Source of the DNA: Roseiarcus sp963770035
GTDB taxonomy: Bacteria > Pseudomonadota > Alphaproteobacteria > Rhizobiales > Beijerinckiaceae
DNA length: 64,000 nt
Assembly: GCA_963770035.1 (NCBI GenBank)
Contig: CAVYON010000031.1
Coordinates: forward strand, 62,001 to 126,000
Direction of reading: 5' to 3'
The position numbers and the translations under genes were made by a program. Below the pieces are notes generated by a model that worked only from the letters and a program-made list of their open reading frames with translations, was not told where the DNA came from and made no database searches. Below are positions 35,946 to 47,070 of the stretch, in pieces. Numbering within the stretch: the stretch's first letter is position 1; the number at the start of each line of letters is the position of its first letter.

Positions 35946-36946
35946 CCGAACATCCGAATCGGCACATAGGCCGCCGCAGCAATGAGCGCCGCTGCCGGCA
36001 GGGTCAGCACCCAAGCGACTACGATGCTTTGGGCGACGTTCCAACGCACGGCCGAAGTGCGCCGGGCCGCGCCCACGCCGACGATCGCGCCGGTAATCGT
36101 ATGGGTCGTCGACACGGGAACGCCAAGCGCTGTCGCCAGGAACAACGTGATCGCGCCGCCCGATTCCGCGCAGAAACCGCGCATGGGCGACAGTCGCGTG
36201 ATTTTCGAGCCCATGGTGTGGACGATGCGCCAACCGCCGAACAGCGTGCCGAGGGCCATGGCAGCCTGGCACGACAGCACGACCCACAGCGGGACGTGGA
36301 AACCGTTCGGCATATAGCCTTGTGAGTAAAGCAGCACAGCAATGATGCCCATTGTCTTCTGGGCGTCGTTGCCGCCATGTCCGAGAGAATAGAGCGCGGC
36401 CGAGCCGAATTGCAGCGTTCTGAACGCCTTGTCGACGGCGAATGGCGTCGACCGAAGGAAAATCCATGACACGGCCGCGACGAGGCCTAGGGCCAGGACA
36501 AATCCAAGCAGCGGCGAGAGGACAATGGCCGCCGAGGTCTTGAAGAAACCGGACCAGACAATCGACTGAAATCCGGATCGCGCGATCCCCGCGCCGACCA
36601 GTCCGCCGATCAGGGCATGCGAACTGCTCGAGGGGATACCGAGCAGCCAGGTGACGACGTTCCAGACAATGGCGCCGAACAAGGCCGCGAAGACTACGCC
36701 TGCCGTGACGGTATCGGGTTGGACGATGCCCTTGCCGACCGTTTCGGCGACCGTCAGGCCGAACACGAGGAAGGCGACGAAGTTGAAGAACGCCGCCCAG
36801 AATACGGCGAGGGACGGACGCAGAACCCGGGTTGAAACGATGGTCGCGATGGAGTTGGCGGCGTCGTGGAGGCCGTTGAGGAAGTCGAACACGAGCGCTG
36901 TTGCGATCAGGCCGACCAGCAGGGGCGCGCCGAGAGAACCAGTCAT
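35942..36946 (-). CDS. pit: inorganic phosphate transporter, Pit family
   Basis: 334 aa with about ten membrane helices. Both Pit signature repeats are present: DFLNGLHDAANSIATIVSTR (residues 21-40) and LYSLGHGGNDAQKTMGIIAV in the second half, each with the conserved N-D/D-A core. IPSSSSHALIGGLVGAG and VPVSTTHTITGAIVGVG are the paired P-loop-like segments. Low-affinity phosphate (or metal-phosphate) uptake coupled to protons at the inner membrane. It follows its DUF47 partner by 11 bp. Confidence 0.94.
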   Translation of the reverse strand: MTGSLGAPLLVGLIATALVFDFLNGLHDAANSIATIVSTRVLRPSLAVFWAAFFNFVAFLVFGLTVAETVGKGIVQPDTVTAGVVFAALFGAIVWNVVTWLLGIPSSSSHALIGGLVGAGIARSGFQSIVWSGFFKTSAAIVLSPLLGFVLALGLVAAVSWIFLRSTPFAVDKAFRTLQFGSAALYSLGHGGNDAQKTMGIIAVLLYSQGYMPNGFHVPLWVVLSCQAAMALGTLFGGWRIVHTMGSKITRLSPMRGFCAESGGAITLFLATALGVPVSTTHTITGAIVGVGAARRTSAVRWNVAQSIVVAWVLTLPAAALIAAAAYVPIRMFG

Positions 36947-36957
36947 CGGGCCGCCGC

Positions 36958-37605
36958 TTACACGTGCTCGATCACGATACCGTTCACCCGCTCGGCGACA
37001 TCTTCGAACCGGTCGAGCACTTTTTCGAGGTGCTCATAGATCTGCGATCCGACAATGAAGGCCATCGGATCGTTACCCTTGTAGCGATTGTAGAGATCCC
37101 GCAAGCCTTCGTCGTACAGTTGGTCCGATTTTCCTTCCAGGTGCGTGACGGCTTCGGCATAGGCGTTGATGGCGCCGGCGTTCGTGACGATTTCCCGCAG
37201 CAAAGGCACCGCTTTGAGCGTCAGGTAGGCCGCGTCGACCGAAAGGGAGGATATGTCCACCATGAGCGGATCGAACTCGCGAACCTCGAACCGCATGATC
37301 GTCTTGACGGTCTGATGCATCTGATCGATCGCATCGTCCATTGACTGGATAAGGTCCTGGATGTCGCTGCGGTCAAATGGGGTGATGAACGTGCGCCGCA
37401 CCGACTGCATGACCTTTTGCGCGATGCGGTCGGCCTCGTGCTCTTTGTCGATGATGATCTGGCAATTCCGAGCCACATCGTCGCCGCCTTGGAACAATCT
37501 CCGGAGAGCCTCCGCGCCAGCGACCAGGGTCTCCGAATGGCGCTCGAATAGATCGAAAAATTTGTCATCCCGAGGAAGAATCCTTTGAAACCAACGCATT
37601 GACAC
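36958..37605 (-). CDS. DUF47/PhoU-like regulator of the Pit transporter
   Basis: 215 aa; start GTG 37605 or the ATG six bases later. MRWFQRILPRDDKFFDLFERH is the typical DUF47 N-terminus, and the body is all-helical with acidic residues (HEADRIAQKVMQSVRRTFIT, DRSDIQDLIQSMDDAIDQMH) that bind metals in PhoU-like folds. DUF47 proteins are nearly always encoded next to pit and are thought to control its activity. Operon of two with pit; divergent from phoU across 312 bp. Confidence 0.92.
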   Translation of the reverse strand: MSMRWFQRILPRDDKFFDLFERHSETLVAGAEALRRLFQGGDDVARNCQIIIDKEHEADRIAQKVMQSVRRTFITPFDRSDIQDLIQSMDDAIDQMHQTVKTIMRFEVREFDPLMVDISSLSVDAAYLTLKAVPLLREIVTNAGAINAYAEAVTHLEGKSDQLYDEGLRDLYNRYKGNDPMAFIVGSQIYEHLEKVLDRFEDVAERVNGIVIEHV

Positions 37606-37917
37606 TTCATCTCCCCGGAGATGGGTTCGCTTCCTATGCTTTTCGCGGCAAGCACGCCACGGAAATATTAAGCAGGTCCGCCTCGCCCGAAAATGCCAGT
37701 CCTAACGTCGAGAAGCGCGGTTCGAGAGCGGAAACCCTAGACCACACCGGCCACGAACCGCGCCTGAAGAAGGGCCGACCCGGACACGAGCGGTGGGCGA
37801 TTGATCGAAAGGCTCTCGGTTACTCGCCGAAAATCGTTAGGCGCTCCGCTGGCTCTGATATGGCTTTCGAAAGCGAACGCCGCTATTCGGCACTTTCCGG
37901 CAGAAGGACCAACAGTC
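37606..37917. other. divergent intergenic region with a 10-bp inverted repeat
   Basis: GCGCGGTTCG (37715-37724) is perfectly inverted as CGAACCGCGC (37754-37763). No canonical alphaproteobacterial Pho box (paired CTGTCAT) was found by eye, so phosphate control of the flanking genes is not shown here. Confidence 0.5.
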
Positions 37918-38640
37918 GTGCACGACCACACGGTGAAGTCCTACGACAGGGAACTCGACACGCTCGACCGCCTGATCGCAGAAATGGGCGGCATCGCGGA
38001 GAAGATGGTGATCGAAGCCGTGGACGCACTCGCCAGCGCCGACATGGCGCTCGCGCATCAAATCGTCTCGACCGATGCCCGCCTGGATGCGATGCAGCGC
38101 GAGATTGAGAATCTCGCCGTGATGACGATCGTCCGCCGTCAGCCGGTGTCCATCGATCTGCGCGAGTTGATCGGGGCCATCCGCGTCGCCGGCGACCTCG
38201 AGCGGGTCGGCGATCTTGCCAAGAACATCGCCAAGCGCACGATCAAGATCGGAAGCGAGTCCAGGGTTCCACGGGCGATCGTCGGCCTCAGGCATATGAA
38301 CGAGGTCGCGACCGAGCTGATGAAGGACGTGCTCGACGCCTATGCCCAGCGCGACGTCGAACGGGCGCGCGAGGTGTGGGAGCGCGACGTCGATCTCGAT
38401 GCGCTCGAGGATTCGGTATTTCGCGATCTCCTAACGCACATGATGGAGGATCCGCGTAACATCTCGATCTGCGCTCATCTTCTGTTCTGCTCGAAGAACA
38501 TCGAGCGGATCGGCGACCACGCCACCAATATTGCCGAGACGGTTGTCTATCTGGTCACCGGCGAGCCAATGCCCTCGGAGCGTCCCCGCGGCCGGCGGGA
38601 AACGGACATCGACGCCGAAGCCACCGGAAGCGATGCCTGA
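37918..38640 (+). CDS. phoU: phosphate signalling regulator PhoU
   Basis: 240 aa from GTG 37918 with AGAAGGA upstream. PhoU hallmarks: HDHTVKSYDRELDTLDRLIA at the start, MGGIAEKMVIEAVDAL, RVAGDLERVGDLAKNIAKRT in the first repeat and CSKNIERIGDHATNIAETVV in the second. PhoU modulates the PhoR/PhoB response and Pst activity in the cytoplasm. Here it is away from pstSCAB-phoB and lies opposite pit-DUF47, so it may serve that transporter. A short receiver-like fragment follows. Confidence 0.93.
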   Translation: MHDHTVKSYDRELDTLDRLIAEMGGIAEKMVIEAVDALASADMALAHQIVSTDARLDAMQREIENLAVMTIVRRQPVSIDLRELIGAIRVAGDLERVGDLAKNIAKRTIKIGSESRVPRAIVGLRHMNEVATELMKDVLDAYAQRDVERAREVWERDVDLDALEDSVFRDLLTHMMEDPRNISICAHLLFCSKNIERIGDHATNIAETVVYLVTGEPMPSERPRGRRETDIDAEATGSDA

Positions 38641-38681
38641 ATCGAGCGCGCAGGGAGATCGTCCGCAGCAACGCGACGTCG

Positions 38682-38739
38682 GCTCCGGGCCATTCTCGTC
38701 GTCGAGGACGAGTCCTATCTCGCGGTGTTGCGGGCCTAG
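38682..38739 (+). pseudogene. possible fragment of a response-regulator receiver domain
   Basis: Reads RAILVVEDESYLAVLRA then a stop, the typical first strand and acidic pocket (VVEDE) of a receiver domain such as PhoB-type regulators. Only 18 codons exist and no downstream domain follows. It lies 40 bp after phoU. It could be chance, but the motif is characteristic. Confidence 0.35.
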
Positions 38740-38969
38740 CACTCCGCTCCTCTCGGGACGGACCGCAAAGCGCGGCTAAGGGTCAGAGATCACCCGTTCG
38801 CCACGCCCTCCACGAATGCCCGCTCCTTCCGCACTCTTTCCGTAGGGCGAACCGACGAGGAATGGCGGCCCAAGGGTCGACTCCGGTCCTCTCCCGAGGG
38901 CCGACGGGGGCGCCAAGCAAAAGACTGGCGCCACAAGGTCCCGTTCGGCTTCCGACGGCCGGAACGCCG

Positions 38970-39566
38970 TCAGCGCTTGCGCAGGCCGTCGACGAAGATG
39001 TCGGCGAGGCGCAGCGCCGTCTTTCGCCAATCGGGGGTGTCGTAGACGTTGTAGGTCATGCCGACGAGCGCGCGCAAAAGGTCTTCCGGCGTGACATCCG
39101 TGCGGATCTCGCCGGCCCTGGCGGCGCGGTCGAGCAGCGAACCGACGGCCTTCGTAAGGCGGTCCGCCGAATAGGCGTGAAGCTCCGAGGGGCGATGCGC
39201 CGCCAGGGCGAGCGCCGCCACCATGCCCTTCTTGGTCGCCACCAGCCGCACATTGGCGTGCAGCCAGCGCCGCAAGGCTTCGACGGGCTCGGCTTCGACG
39301 GGCTCAGTTTTGTTGGCGAGCCGCTCGGCGAGCTCGGCGAGCTGATCGACCTCGCGCCGATAGACCGCCTCGAACAGGGCTTCGCGGGTCGGGAAGTGGC
39401 GATAGAGCGTGCCAATGCCGACTCCGGCGCGCTTCGCCACGGCTTCGAGGCTGGCGTCGGGGCCGCCGGCGCTGAAAACCTCGGCCGCCGCCTCGAGCAG
39501 GCGCTCGCGGTTGCGGACCGCGTCGGCGCGGGGCTTGCGCACGAGGTTCGTTGCACCACCTGACAT
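38970..39566 (-). CDS. TetR family regulator of the aldehyde oxidase operon
   Basis: 198 aa from ATG at 39564-39566; a TTG at 39590 is in frame but would sit against the operator. HTH: DASLEAVAKRAGVGIGTLYR followed by HFPTREALFEAVY. The middle contains an in-frame duplicated EPVEA-EPVEA, from a tandem 15-bp repeat at about 39275-39304. Divergent from the molybdenum oxidase operon, with an ACGGAGG-CAC-CCTCCGT palindrome in the operon promoter, so it is very likely that operon's repressor. Confidence 0.9.
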   Translation of the reverse strand: MSGGATNLVRKPRADAVRNRERLLEAAAEVFSAGGPDASLEAVAKRAGVGIGTLYRHFPTREALFEAVYRREVDQLAELAERLANKTEPVEAEPVEALRRWLHANVRLVATKKGMVAALALAAHRPSELHAYSADRLTKAVGSLLDRAARAGEIRTDVTPEDLLRALVGMTYNVYDTPDWRKTALRLADIFVDGLRKR

Positions 39567-39584
39567 GACGCCCTGATACGCCTG

Positions 39585-39613
39585 TTGCAAAACGGAGGCA
39601 CCCTCCGTATACT
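39585..39613 (+). promoter_or_regulatory. sigma70-like promoter with TetR operator in its spacer
   Basis: TTGCAA (39585-39590) and TATACT (39608-39613) are separated by exactly 17 bp, and the spacer is the perfect palindrome ACGGAGG-CAC-CCTCCGT (39592-39608). It faces the paoA-like gene 146 bp downstream and begins 19 bp from the tetR start. Steric repression by the adjacent TetR is the simple reading. Confidence 0.7.
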
Positions 39614-39758
39614 ATCTTCATCAGATCGCGGCGCCTCGAAACGAGGCAGCCGATCCAGTTTATCGCGAACCTGCCGTCACCGCCGCGCGACGGTCTTCTC
39701 ATAGCCGGCCCTTGGCCTCGATATCACCATCCGCCGGAATGAACGCACGGGAGTCTTC

Positions 39759-40256
39759 ATGACCTTCTCCATGAGCCTTATCGTCAACGGCGAGCGGCGA
39801 GACATCGCGCTCGACGATCCGCGTGTCACCCTTCTCGATCTCCTGCGCGAGCGTCTCGACCTGACCGGAACCAAGAAGGGCTGCGACCGCGGCCAATGCG
39901 GCGCCTGCACCGTGCTCGTCAACGGGAAACGGGTCAATTCGTGTCTCGCTCTCGCGCTGAGCCTCGACGGGGCGGAGGTCGTCACCATCGAGGGCCTCGC
40001 TGAGGGCGACATCCTCCATCCAGTCCAGGCCGCCTTCATCGCGCATGACGGATTCCAGTGCGGTTTCTGCACGCCGGGCCAGATCATGAGCGCGATCGGC
40101 CTGATCGAGGAGGGTCAGGCGGGCGATGACCCCGAGCGCGTGCGCGAGGGAATGAGCGGCAACATCTGCCGTTGCGGCGCCTATCGCGGCGTCACCGAGG
40201 CGGTGCTGGAAGCACAGAAACATCTCGCGGAACGGGACCGGAGGACTGCGGCATGA
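39759..40256 (+). CDS. paoA: molybdenum aldehyde oxidase, 2Fe-2S subunit
   Basis: 165 aa. First plant-type 2Fe-2S cluster: Cys42, 47, 50 and 62 (GTKKGCDRGQCGACTVL); second cluster: Cys101, 104, 137 and 139 (FQCGFCTPGQIMSA, GNICRCGAYRGV). It is the electron-transfer subunit of a xanthine oxidase-family alpha-beta-gamma hydroxylase. The E. coli PaoA has a Tat signal; none is present here, so the enzyme is probably cytoplasmic. Its stop overlaps the next gene's start (ATGA). Confidence 0.92.
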   Translation: MTFSMSLIVNGERRDIALDDPRVTLLDLLRERLDLTGTKKGCDRGQCGACTVLVNGKRVNSCLALALSLDGAEVVTIEGLAEGDILHPVQAAFIAHDGFQCGFCTPGQIMSAIGLIEEGQAGDDPERVREGMSGNICRCGAYRGVTEAVLEAQKHLAERDRRTAA

Positions 40257-41312
40257 AGATCTTCGACTATGTGAGACCCGCGTCAATTCCGGAGGCGGTG
40301 GCCGCCGCGGCGGAACCCGGCTCGGCCTATCTGGCCGCCGGCACGAACATGCTCGACCTGATGAAGGGCGGCGCCCTGCGGCCCGACCGTCTCGTCGACA
40401 TCACCCGCTTGCCGGGCCTGGACCGCGTCGAGCGCCTGGCCGATGGCGGCGTGCGGATCGGCTCGCTGGTGCGCAACGCCGACCTCGCCCATGACGCGGA
40501 TTTCGCCCGCGCCTATCCCGCCGTCGCCGAAGCGCTGCTTTCCGGCGCCTCAGCGCAGGTCCGCAACGCCGCGACCGTCGGCGGCAACCTGATGCAGCAG
40601 ACGCGCTGCAGCTACTTCTATGACGTGGCGAGCGCCTGCAATCGTCGCCAGCCGGGCGCCGGCTGCGACGCGCTGCGCGGCGAGAACCGCCTGCACGCGG
40701 TCCTCGGCTGGAGCGAGCGCTGCATCGCGACCCATCCGTCGGACGTCTGCGGTGCCGCTCGTCGCGCTCGACGCCGTTGTCGAGATCGAAGGCAAAGCGG
40801 GTCGGCGCGAGATCGCGCTCGAGGATCTTCACCGCCTGCCCGGCGACACGCCCGAGTGGGAAAGCGCGCTCGAACCGGGCGAGTTGATCGTCGCGGTTCG
40901 ACTTCCGGGCGAAGCCGCGCGCTTTTCAACGCATGCGCGCTATCTCAAGCTTCGCGAGCGCACCTCCTTCGCCTTCGCGGTCGTGTCCGCCGCCGCCGCG
41001 CTCGACCTCGACGGCGGCGTAATCCGCTGCGCCCGGCTCGCACTTGGCGGCGTCGCGGCGAAGCCGTGGCGCGCGCACGCGGCCGAGAGCGCGCTCGCGG
41101 GCGCCAAAGCGAATGCGGCAGTGTTCCGCGACGCGGCCGAAGCCGCGCTCGCCGACGCGAAGCCCTCCGGCGACAATGCCTTCAAGATCGACCTCGCCAA
41201 AGGGATCGTCGTCCGCGCCCTGGCGCTCGCGGCGGCGGGTACGCCGGAACGCCTTCCCGCCCTGCCGGCCTCCCCCTTCTCCTCGGTTCCGAGAGCCCTC
41301 CAACATGCCTGA
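40253..41312 (+). CDS. paoB: molybdenum aldehyde oxidase, FAD/4Fe-4S subunit, frameshifted near 40751
   Basis: About 352 aa when an extra G near 40751 is ignored. FAD-binding strands LAAGTNMLDLMKGG and ATVGGNLMQQTRCSYF are present. Four Cys (119, 129, 138, 157; in QTRCSYF, ACNRRQPGAGC and SERCIATHPSD) match the extra 4Fe-4S site that distinguishes PaoB from xanthine dehydrogenase FAD subunits. The second part (VPLVALDAVVEIEGKAG) continues in the shifted frame. It overlaps paoC by 8 bp. Confidence 0.88.
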
Positions 41313-43579
41313 CACCCACCCGACCCAAGCCTCGTCGAGCCTGCGCTACGGCTCCAACTCGGGCCAACCGCTCACCCGCCGCGACGGGATCCTCAAGGTC
41401 ACCGGACGGGCGACCTACGCCGCGGACAACCATCCCAAGGGCCTGCTTTATGCGGTCTGCGCCGTCAGCACGATCGCGCGCGGCCGCGTCACCCATCTCG
41501 ACGTCGAGGCCGCCAAGGCGCATCCGCGCGTCGTCGAAGTGATGACCCCCGCCAACCGTCCGCCGCTGGCCGGCGATCCGGACGGCAAGCAGGGCCTGTT
41601 CGCATTCCGCCTGGAGGCGCTGCAAAACGACCGCGTGCGCTACTCGGGCCAGCCGATCGCGCTGGTCGTCGCCGAGACGCTGGAGGCGGCGACCGAGGGC
41701 GCGGCGCTGCTCAGGCCCCGATACGAGGTTGAGCCGCCGCGCCTCGGGCTCGACGTCGAACGATTCGTCCCTGAAGCCGTCGGTGTCGGCTCGCCCTCGG
41801 GCGGCGTGCACGGCGACGTCGAGGCGGGACTGGCGGCGGCGCCGCTCATCATCGACGCGACCTACGAGACGCCGTCGCAATACCACAACGCGATGGAGCC
41901 CCACGCCATCGTCGCCTCGTGGGACGGCGACCGCCTGACGCTCGATACCCCGAACCAGGCGCCGCATATGGCTCGCGCCGCCTACGCCGGCTTCTTCGGC
42001 GTCCCGCCGGAACACGTGCTCATCCGCACGCCGTTCATCGGCGGCGGCTTTGGTTCGAAGGCGATCCTCGCGGGGGCGCATATCCTGTGTGGCCTTGCGG
42101 CCCGCATGACCGGGCGGCCGGTGAAGCTCGTGCTGACGCGCGCCCAGATGTTCGGGCCGGTCGGCCATCGCGGCGAGACGCGGCAGCGGCTCAGACTTGG
42201 CATGGAGAGGGACGGCCGGCTCACCGCGATGTCGCATCACGCGATCGCGGCGACGAGCAGCTTCGACGAATTCATCGAGCCGTCCGCCGGCGTCTCGCGC
42301 ATGCTCTACGCGAGCCCGGCCATCGCCATCGGCCACGAGGCCGCGCGCAACGACATCGGCACGCCCGGCCCCATGCGCGCGCCGGGCCTCGCCTCCGGAT
42401 CGGCGGCGCTCGAGGCCGCCATCGACGAAGCGGCGGAGGCCTGCGGCATGGACCCGCTCGACTTCCGGCTCGTGAATTACGCGGAGGTCGAGCCGATCAC
42501 CGGCAAGCCCTATTCGTCGAAGGCGTTGCGCGAATGCTACGCCAAGGGCGCGACGGCGTTCGGCTGGTCGGGCCGGCCGCGCGCGCCCCGGCAGATGCGC
42601 GACGAGGACGGCTTTCTCGTCGGCTGGGGCATGGGCACCGCCGTGTTCCACTGCCCGATGTTCGCCGCCGAGGCGCGGGCGGCGCTCCGCCGCGACGGCA
42701 CGGCCGTCATCGAGACGAGCGCGATCGACATGGGCCAGGGGGCCTTGACCGCGCTCGCGCAGATCGCCGCCGACAGCCTCGGGCTCCACATCGATCAGGT
42801 CACGCTGCGCTTCGGCGGCTCCGACCTGCCCGACGGCGGCGTCGCCGGCGGCTCCGGCCATACGGCGACCGCCGGCTCGGCGATCGACGCGGCCGGCGCG
42901 GAACGCCGTCGCGCGGCTCGCCGAGCTCGCCACGGCCGACCGCGCTTCGCCGCTCTACGGCGCGGGCAATGTCGGGTTCGTCGCGCATGGCGGACGGCTC
43001 TGCCGCAAGGACGACGAGAGCCGCAGCGAGCGCTATGCCGACATCCTCGCCCGCGCCGGCCTGGCGGAGGTCGACGGATGGGGCAAGGGGGCGCGCGATC
43101 CGGCGGCCGTCGGCGACCACGCCCTGCAGGCGCACGGAGCAGTCTACGCGGAGGTCAAGGTCGACCCCGATCTCGGCCAGATTCGCGTAACCCGCCTCGT
43201 CGGCGCCTTTGCCGCCGGGCGGATCATCAACCCGCGGCTCGTGCGGAGCCAGCTCTATGGCGGCATGATCTGGGGCGTGTCCTTCGCCCTGCACGAAGGG
43301 GCGAGCGTCGACCGGCTGAGCGGCCGCATCATGAACGCCGACCTCGGCGAATACCACGTGCCGGTGAACGCCGACGCGCCGTCGCTCGAAGCGCTGCTGG
43401 TTCCCGAAGACGACGCCTTCGTCAACGGACTCGGCGTCAAGGGCGTCGGCGAGATCGGCATCACCGGGACGGTGGGCGCCATCGCCAACGCCGTCTGGCA
43501 CGCCACCGGGATAAGGGTGCGCAAATTTCCCATAAGGATCGAGCATATCATGCCGCCGGAAAAGCTGTCCGTCGATTGA
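41305..43579 (+). CDS. paoC: molybdenum aldehyde oxidase, molybdopterin subunit, frameshifted near 42900
   Basis: About 757 aa when an extra G at about 42900 is ignored. Moco-binding signatures: YHNAMEPHAIVASW, PFIGGGFGSKAILAGAH, GPMRAPGLASGSAALE, DMGQGALTALAQIAAD and the C-terminal catalytic Glu in KGVGEIGITGTVGAIANAV. It oxidises aldehydes (aromatic or aliphatic) to acids using the MCD-type cofactor. The XdhC/PaoD-type maturation chaperone that normally follows is not in the window. The shift lies in a GGCGCGG run between two well-conserved parts. Confidence 0.88.
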
Positions 43580-44177
43580 AGGAACATCATCCCAGCTGGC
43601 CGCCGCAGGCGGATGCTAGCGATCTCGTCGGAAGGGACTCTCGGGCTAGGAGCCTGTCGGACTTAACGATACACTCATTGATATCATTGATGTTTTTGTC
43701 TTTTCTGGCAAACACAAAATGTAACAATATCAATGTGTTGCGCGTCTCGAAAACCTCCAGTCCGACAGGCTGCTAGACAGCTCTTGCCCGTAGATACCCG
43801 GCGAAATTCGACGCGCCGAAGCAAGGGAGGATTTGGTTCGGCCCGCTGCTGTCCGAAGGCGCTTCCCCTGACCCGTCGCGACTCTTGTAACGTACAGGAT
43901 CGCTCACTCCCCGCTGTGATCGGGCTCACACAACAGCCGTCGATCCGCGAGCATTTGGATTGATACCGCTACCGCCGCCAGCGATCCGCGCGTTCCCCTA
44001 CGCGGTTCGGCTGGCGGCGGCCCGGCGAGCAGGAGGCCCATACCGGCTTCTGTTAACTTGACACGCGCCAAAAGGTTTCCAACGCCTGTCAATTTCTGGG
44101 CAACCTGGCCGCGCCGGACTCGCCCCTCGTTTCGCCCGACGGACGGATACTGTGTCGCACTCTGGCGTAGGTTTGGC
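43580..44177. other. 598-bp intergenic region containing a MITE-like element
   Basis: Between paoC and the tRNA gene. It holds the 131-bp AT-rich element at 43646-43776. The remainder (43777-44177) is ordinary GC-rich DNA with only short, unsupported frames. Confidence 0.7.
43646..43776. mobile_element. 131-bp MITE-like element with CTAG ends
   Basis: Starts CTAGGAGCCTGTCGGACT and ends with the inverse AGTCCGACAGGCTGCTAG, giving 18-bp terminal inverted repeats with one mismatch and CTAG at both outer ends, which fits a 4-bp target duplication. The interior is AT-rich (ATTGATATCATTGATGTTTT) and has no ORF, in sharp contrast with its surroundings. A non-autonomous derivative of an insertion sequence, perhaps IS5-like, is likely. 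Confidence 0.8.
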
Positions 44178-44263
44178 GGAAGGAGTGAGATTCGAACTCA
44201 CGGTGGGGTTGCCCCCACGGCGGTTTTCAAGACCGCTGCCTTAAACCACTCGGCCATCCTTCC
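44178..44263 (-). tRNA. tRNA-Ser (anticodon TGA)
   Basis: On the minus strand it begins GGAAGGATGGCCGAGTGG and ends GAATCTCACTCCTTCC, giving a complete 7-bp acceptor stem. The anticodon arm reads CGGTCTTGAAAACCG with anticodon TGA, a long variable arm GTGGGGGCAACCCCAC marks class II, and the T-loop is GTTCGAAT. 86 nt; CCA is not encoded. It lies 49 bp downstream of pyrG on the same strand. Confidence 0.98.
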
Positions 44264-44312
44264 CACGTGAGCCCGATCCTTAGCCCATGCAGCCTCAGGG
44301 CCGCAACGGGCG

Positions 44313-45941
<1,629 letters not shown>

Positions 45942-46103
45942 GGGATTCGACGCTTAACCGATCGCGTCCGATTCTGCGAGGCGAAAGTTTGCGGGCGCGA
46001 CATTAGGCGCGGACGGCGCCCGCGCTTGACGGGCGATAACATTGCAATGCACAAATCCGGGCATTCCGGCGGCGGAAGACCGGGATCGCGAAGCGAGGAA
46101 GAC

Positions 46104-47021
46104 ATGCCGGGGAGCGAATTTGTTTTTCAGGCCGAGGACGGCGTCCAGCTGCTCGGCCGGCGCTGGCTGCCGGACGGCGCCCCCCGCGCAGTTGTCCAGA
46201 TCGCCCATGGTCTCGCCGAGCACAGCGCCCGCTACACGCGGCTCGCCTCGGCCCTGAACGCCGCTGGCTATGCGGTCTACGCTGTCGACTTCCGCGGCCA
46301 CGGGCCGTCCTGCCCCGCCGCCGACCTCGGCCACTTCGCCGACCGGGACGGCTGGGTCAAAGTCGTTGGCGACCTCTGGACCTTCAACCGTTTGATCGCC
46401 TCGGAGCAGCCGGAGCGTCCGATCGTCTTTTTCGGCCACTCGCTGGGGTCCTTCATTGGGCGCGGGTTCGTCGCCGAGCATTCGGAGGCGCTTGCCGGCG
46501 TCGCCTATTCGGGGTCGAACGGCAAGGCGCCGCCGATCGCGGCGCTCGGCCGGCTGATCGCTCGCGCCGAACGCCTGCGGCTTGGCAAGCGAGGCAAGAG
46601 CGCGCTCATCTTTAAGATGTGGTTCGGCGACTTCAACAAGCCGTTCGAGCCGGCGCGCACCGCTTTCGACTGGCTGTCGCGCGATCCGGCCGAGGTGGAC
46701 GCCTATGTGGCCGACCCGCTCTGCGGCTTTCCCTTCTCGACCCAGCTCGCGATCGACGTCCTCGACGCCCTGCCCGGCCTCGCGAACCCTGCGAGCCTCG
46801 CGCCGATCCGCAAAGACCTGCCGATCTATGTCTTTTCCGGCGAGAAGGACCCGGTTGGCGCCAACATTCAGGGCCTGATCGACGCGCTCGAAGCGGCCGG
46901 GTTTACCCGTCTGACGACCCGCATCTACCCCGGCGCGCGCCATGAAACGCTGAACGAGACCAATCGCAACGAGGTCTTGCGCGACCTTATCGCCTGGCTC
47001 GATGGGATCGTCGGCCGGTAG
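46104..47021 (+). CDS. alpha/beta hydrolase (monoacylglycerol lipase/lysophospholipase-like)
   Basis: 305 aa from ATG 46104, after GCGAGGAAGAC. The serine hydrolase_4 pattern is clear: VQIAHGLAEHSARYTRLASA, YAVDFRGHGPS, nucleophile Ser in FFGHSLGSFIGR, catalytic Asp in VFSGEKDPVG and His in PGARHETLNETN. Such enzymes release fatty acids from monoacylglycerols or lysolipids. No signal peptide. It stands alone, divergent from pyrG and convergent with a WYL regulator gene. Confidence 0.9.
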   Translation: MPGSEFVFQAEDGVQLLGRRWLPDGAPRAVVQIAHGLAEHSARYTRLASALNAAGYAVYAVDFRGHGPSCPAADLGHFADRDGWVKVVGDLWTFNRLIASEQPERPIVFFGHSLGSFIGRGFVAEHSEALAGVAYSGSNGKAPPIAALGRLIARAERLRLGKRGKSALIFKMWFGDFNKPFEPARTAFDWLSRDPAEVDAYVADPLCGFPFSTQLAIDVLDALPGLANPASLAPIRKDLPIYVFSGEKDPVGANIQGLIDALEAAGFTRLTTRIYPGARHETLNETNRNEVLRDLIAWLDGIVGR

Positions 47022-47070
47022 CGGGCGGCGCCGACCGATCCAGCGCAAGCGGAAACGAGGTCGGCGGAGG

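Noticed and set aside
37606..37917. Pho box between pit-DUF47 and phoU
   Set aside because: No paired CTGTCAT direct repeat could be found; only an unrelated 10-bp inverted repeat is present.
43733..43963. Short frames after the MITE-like element
   Set aside because: They start inside the element's inverted repeat, lack ribosome sites and show no domain.
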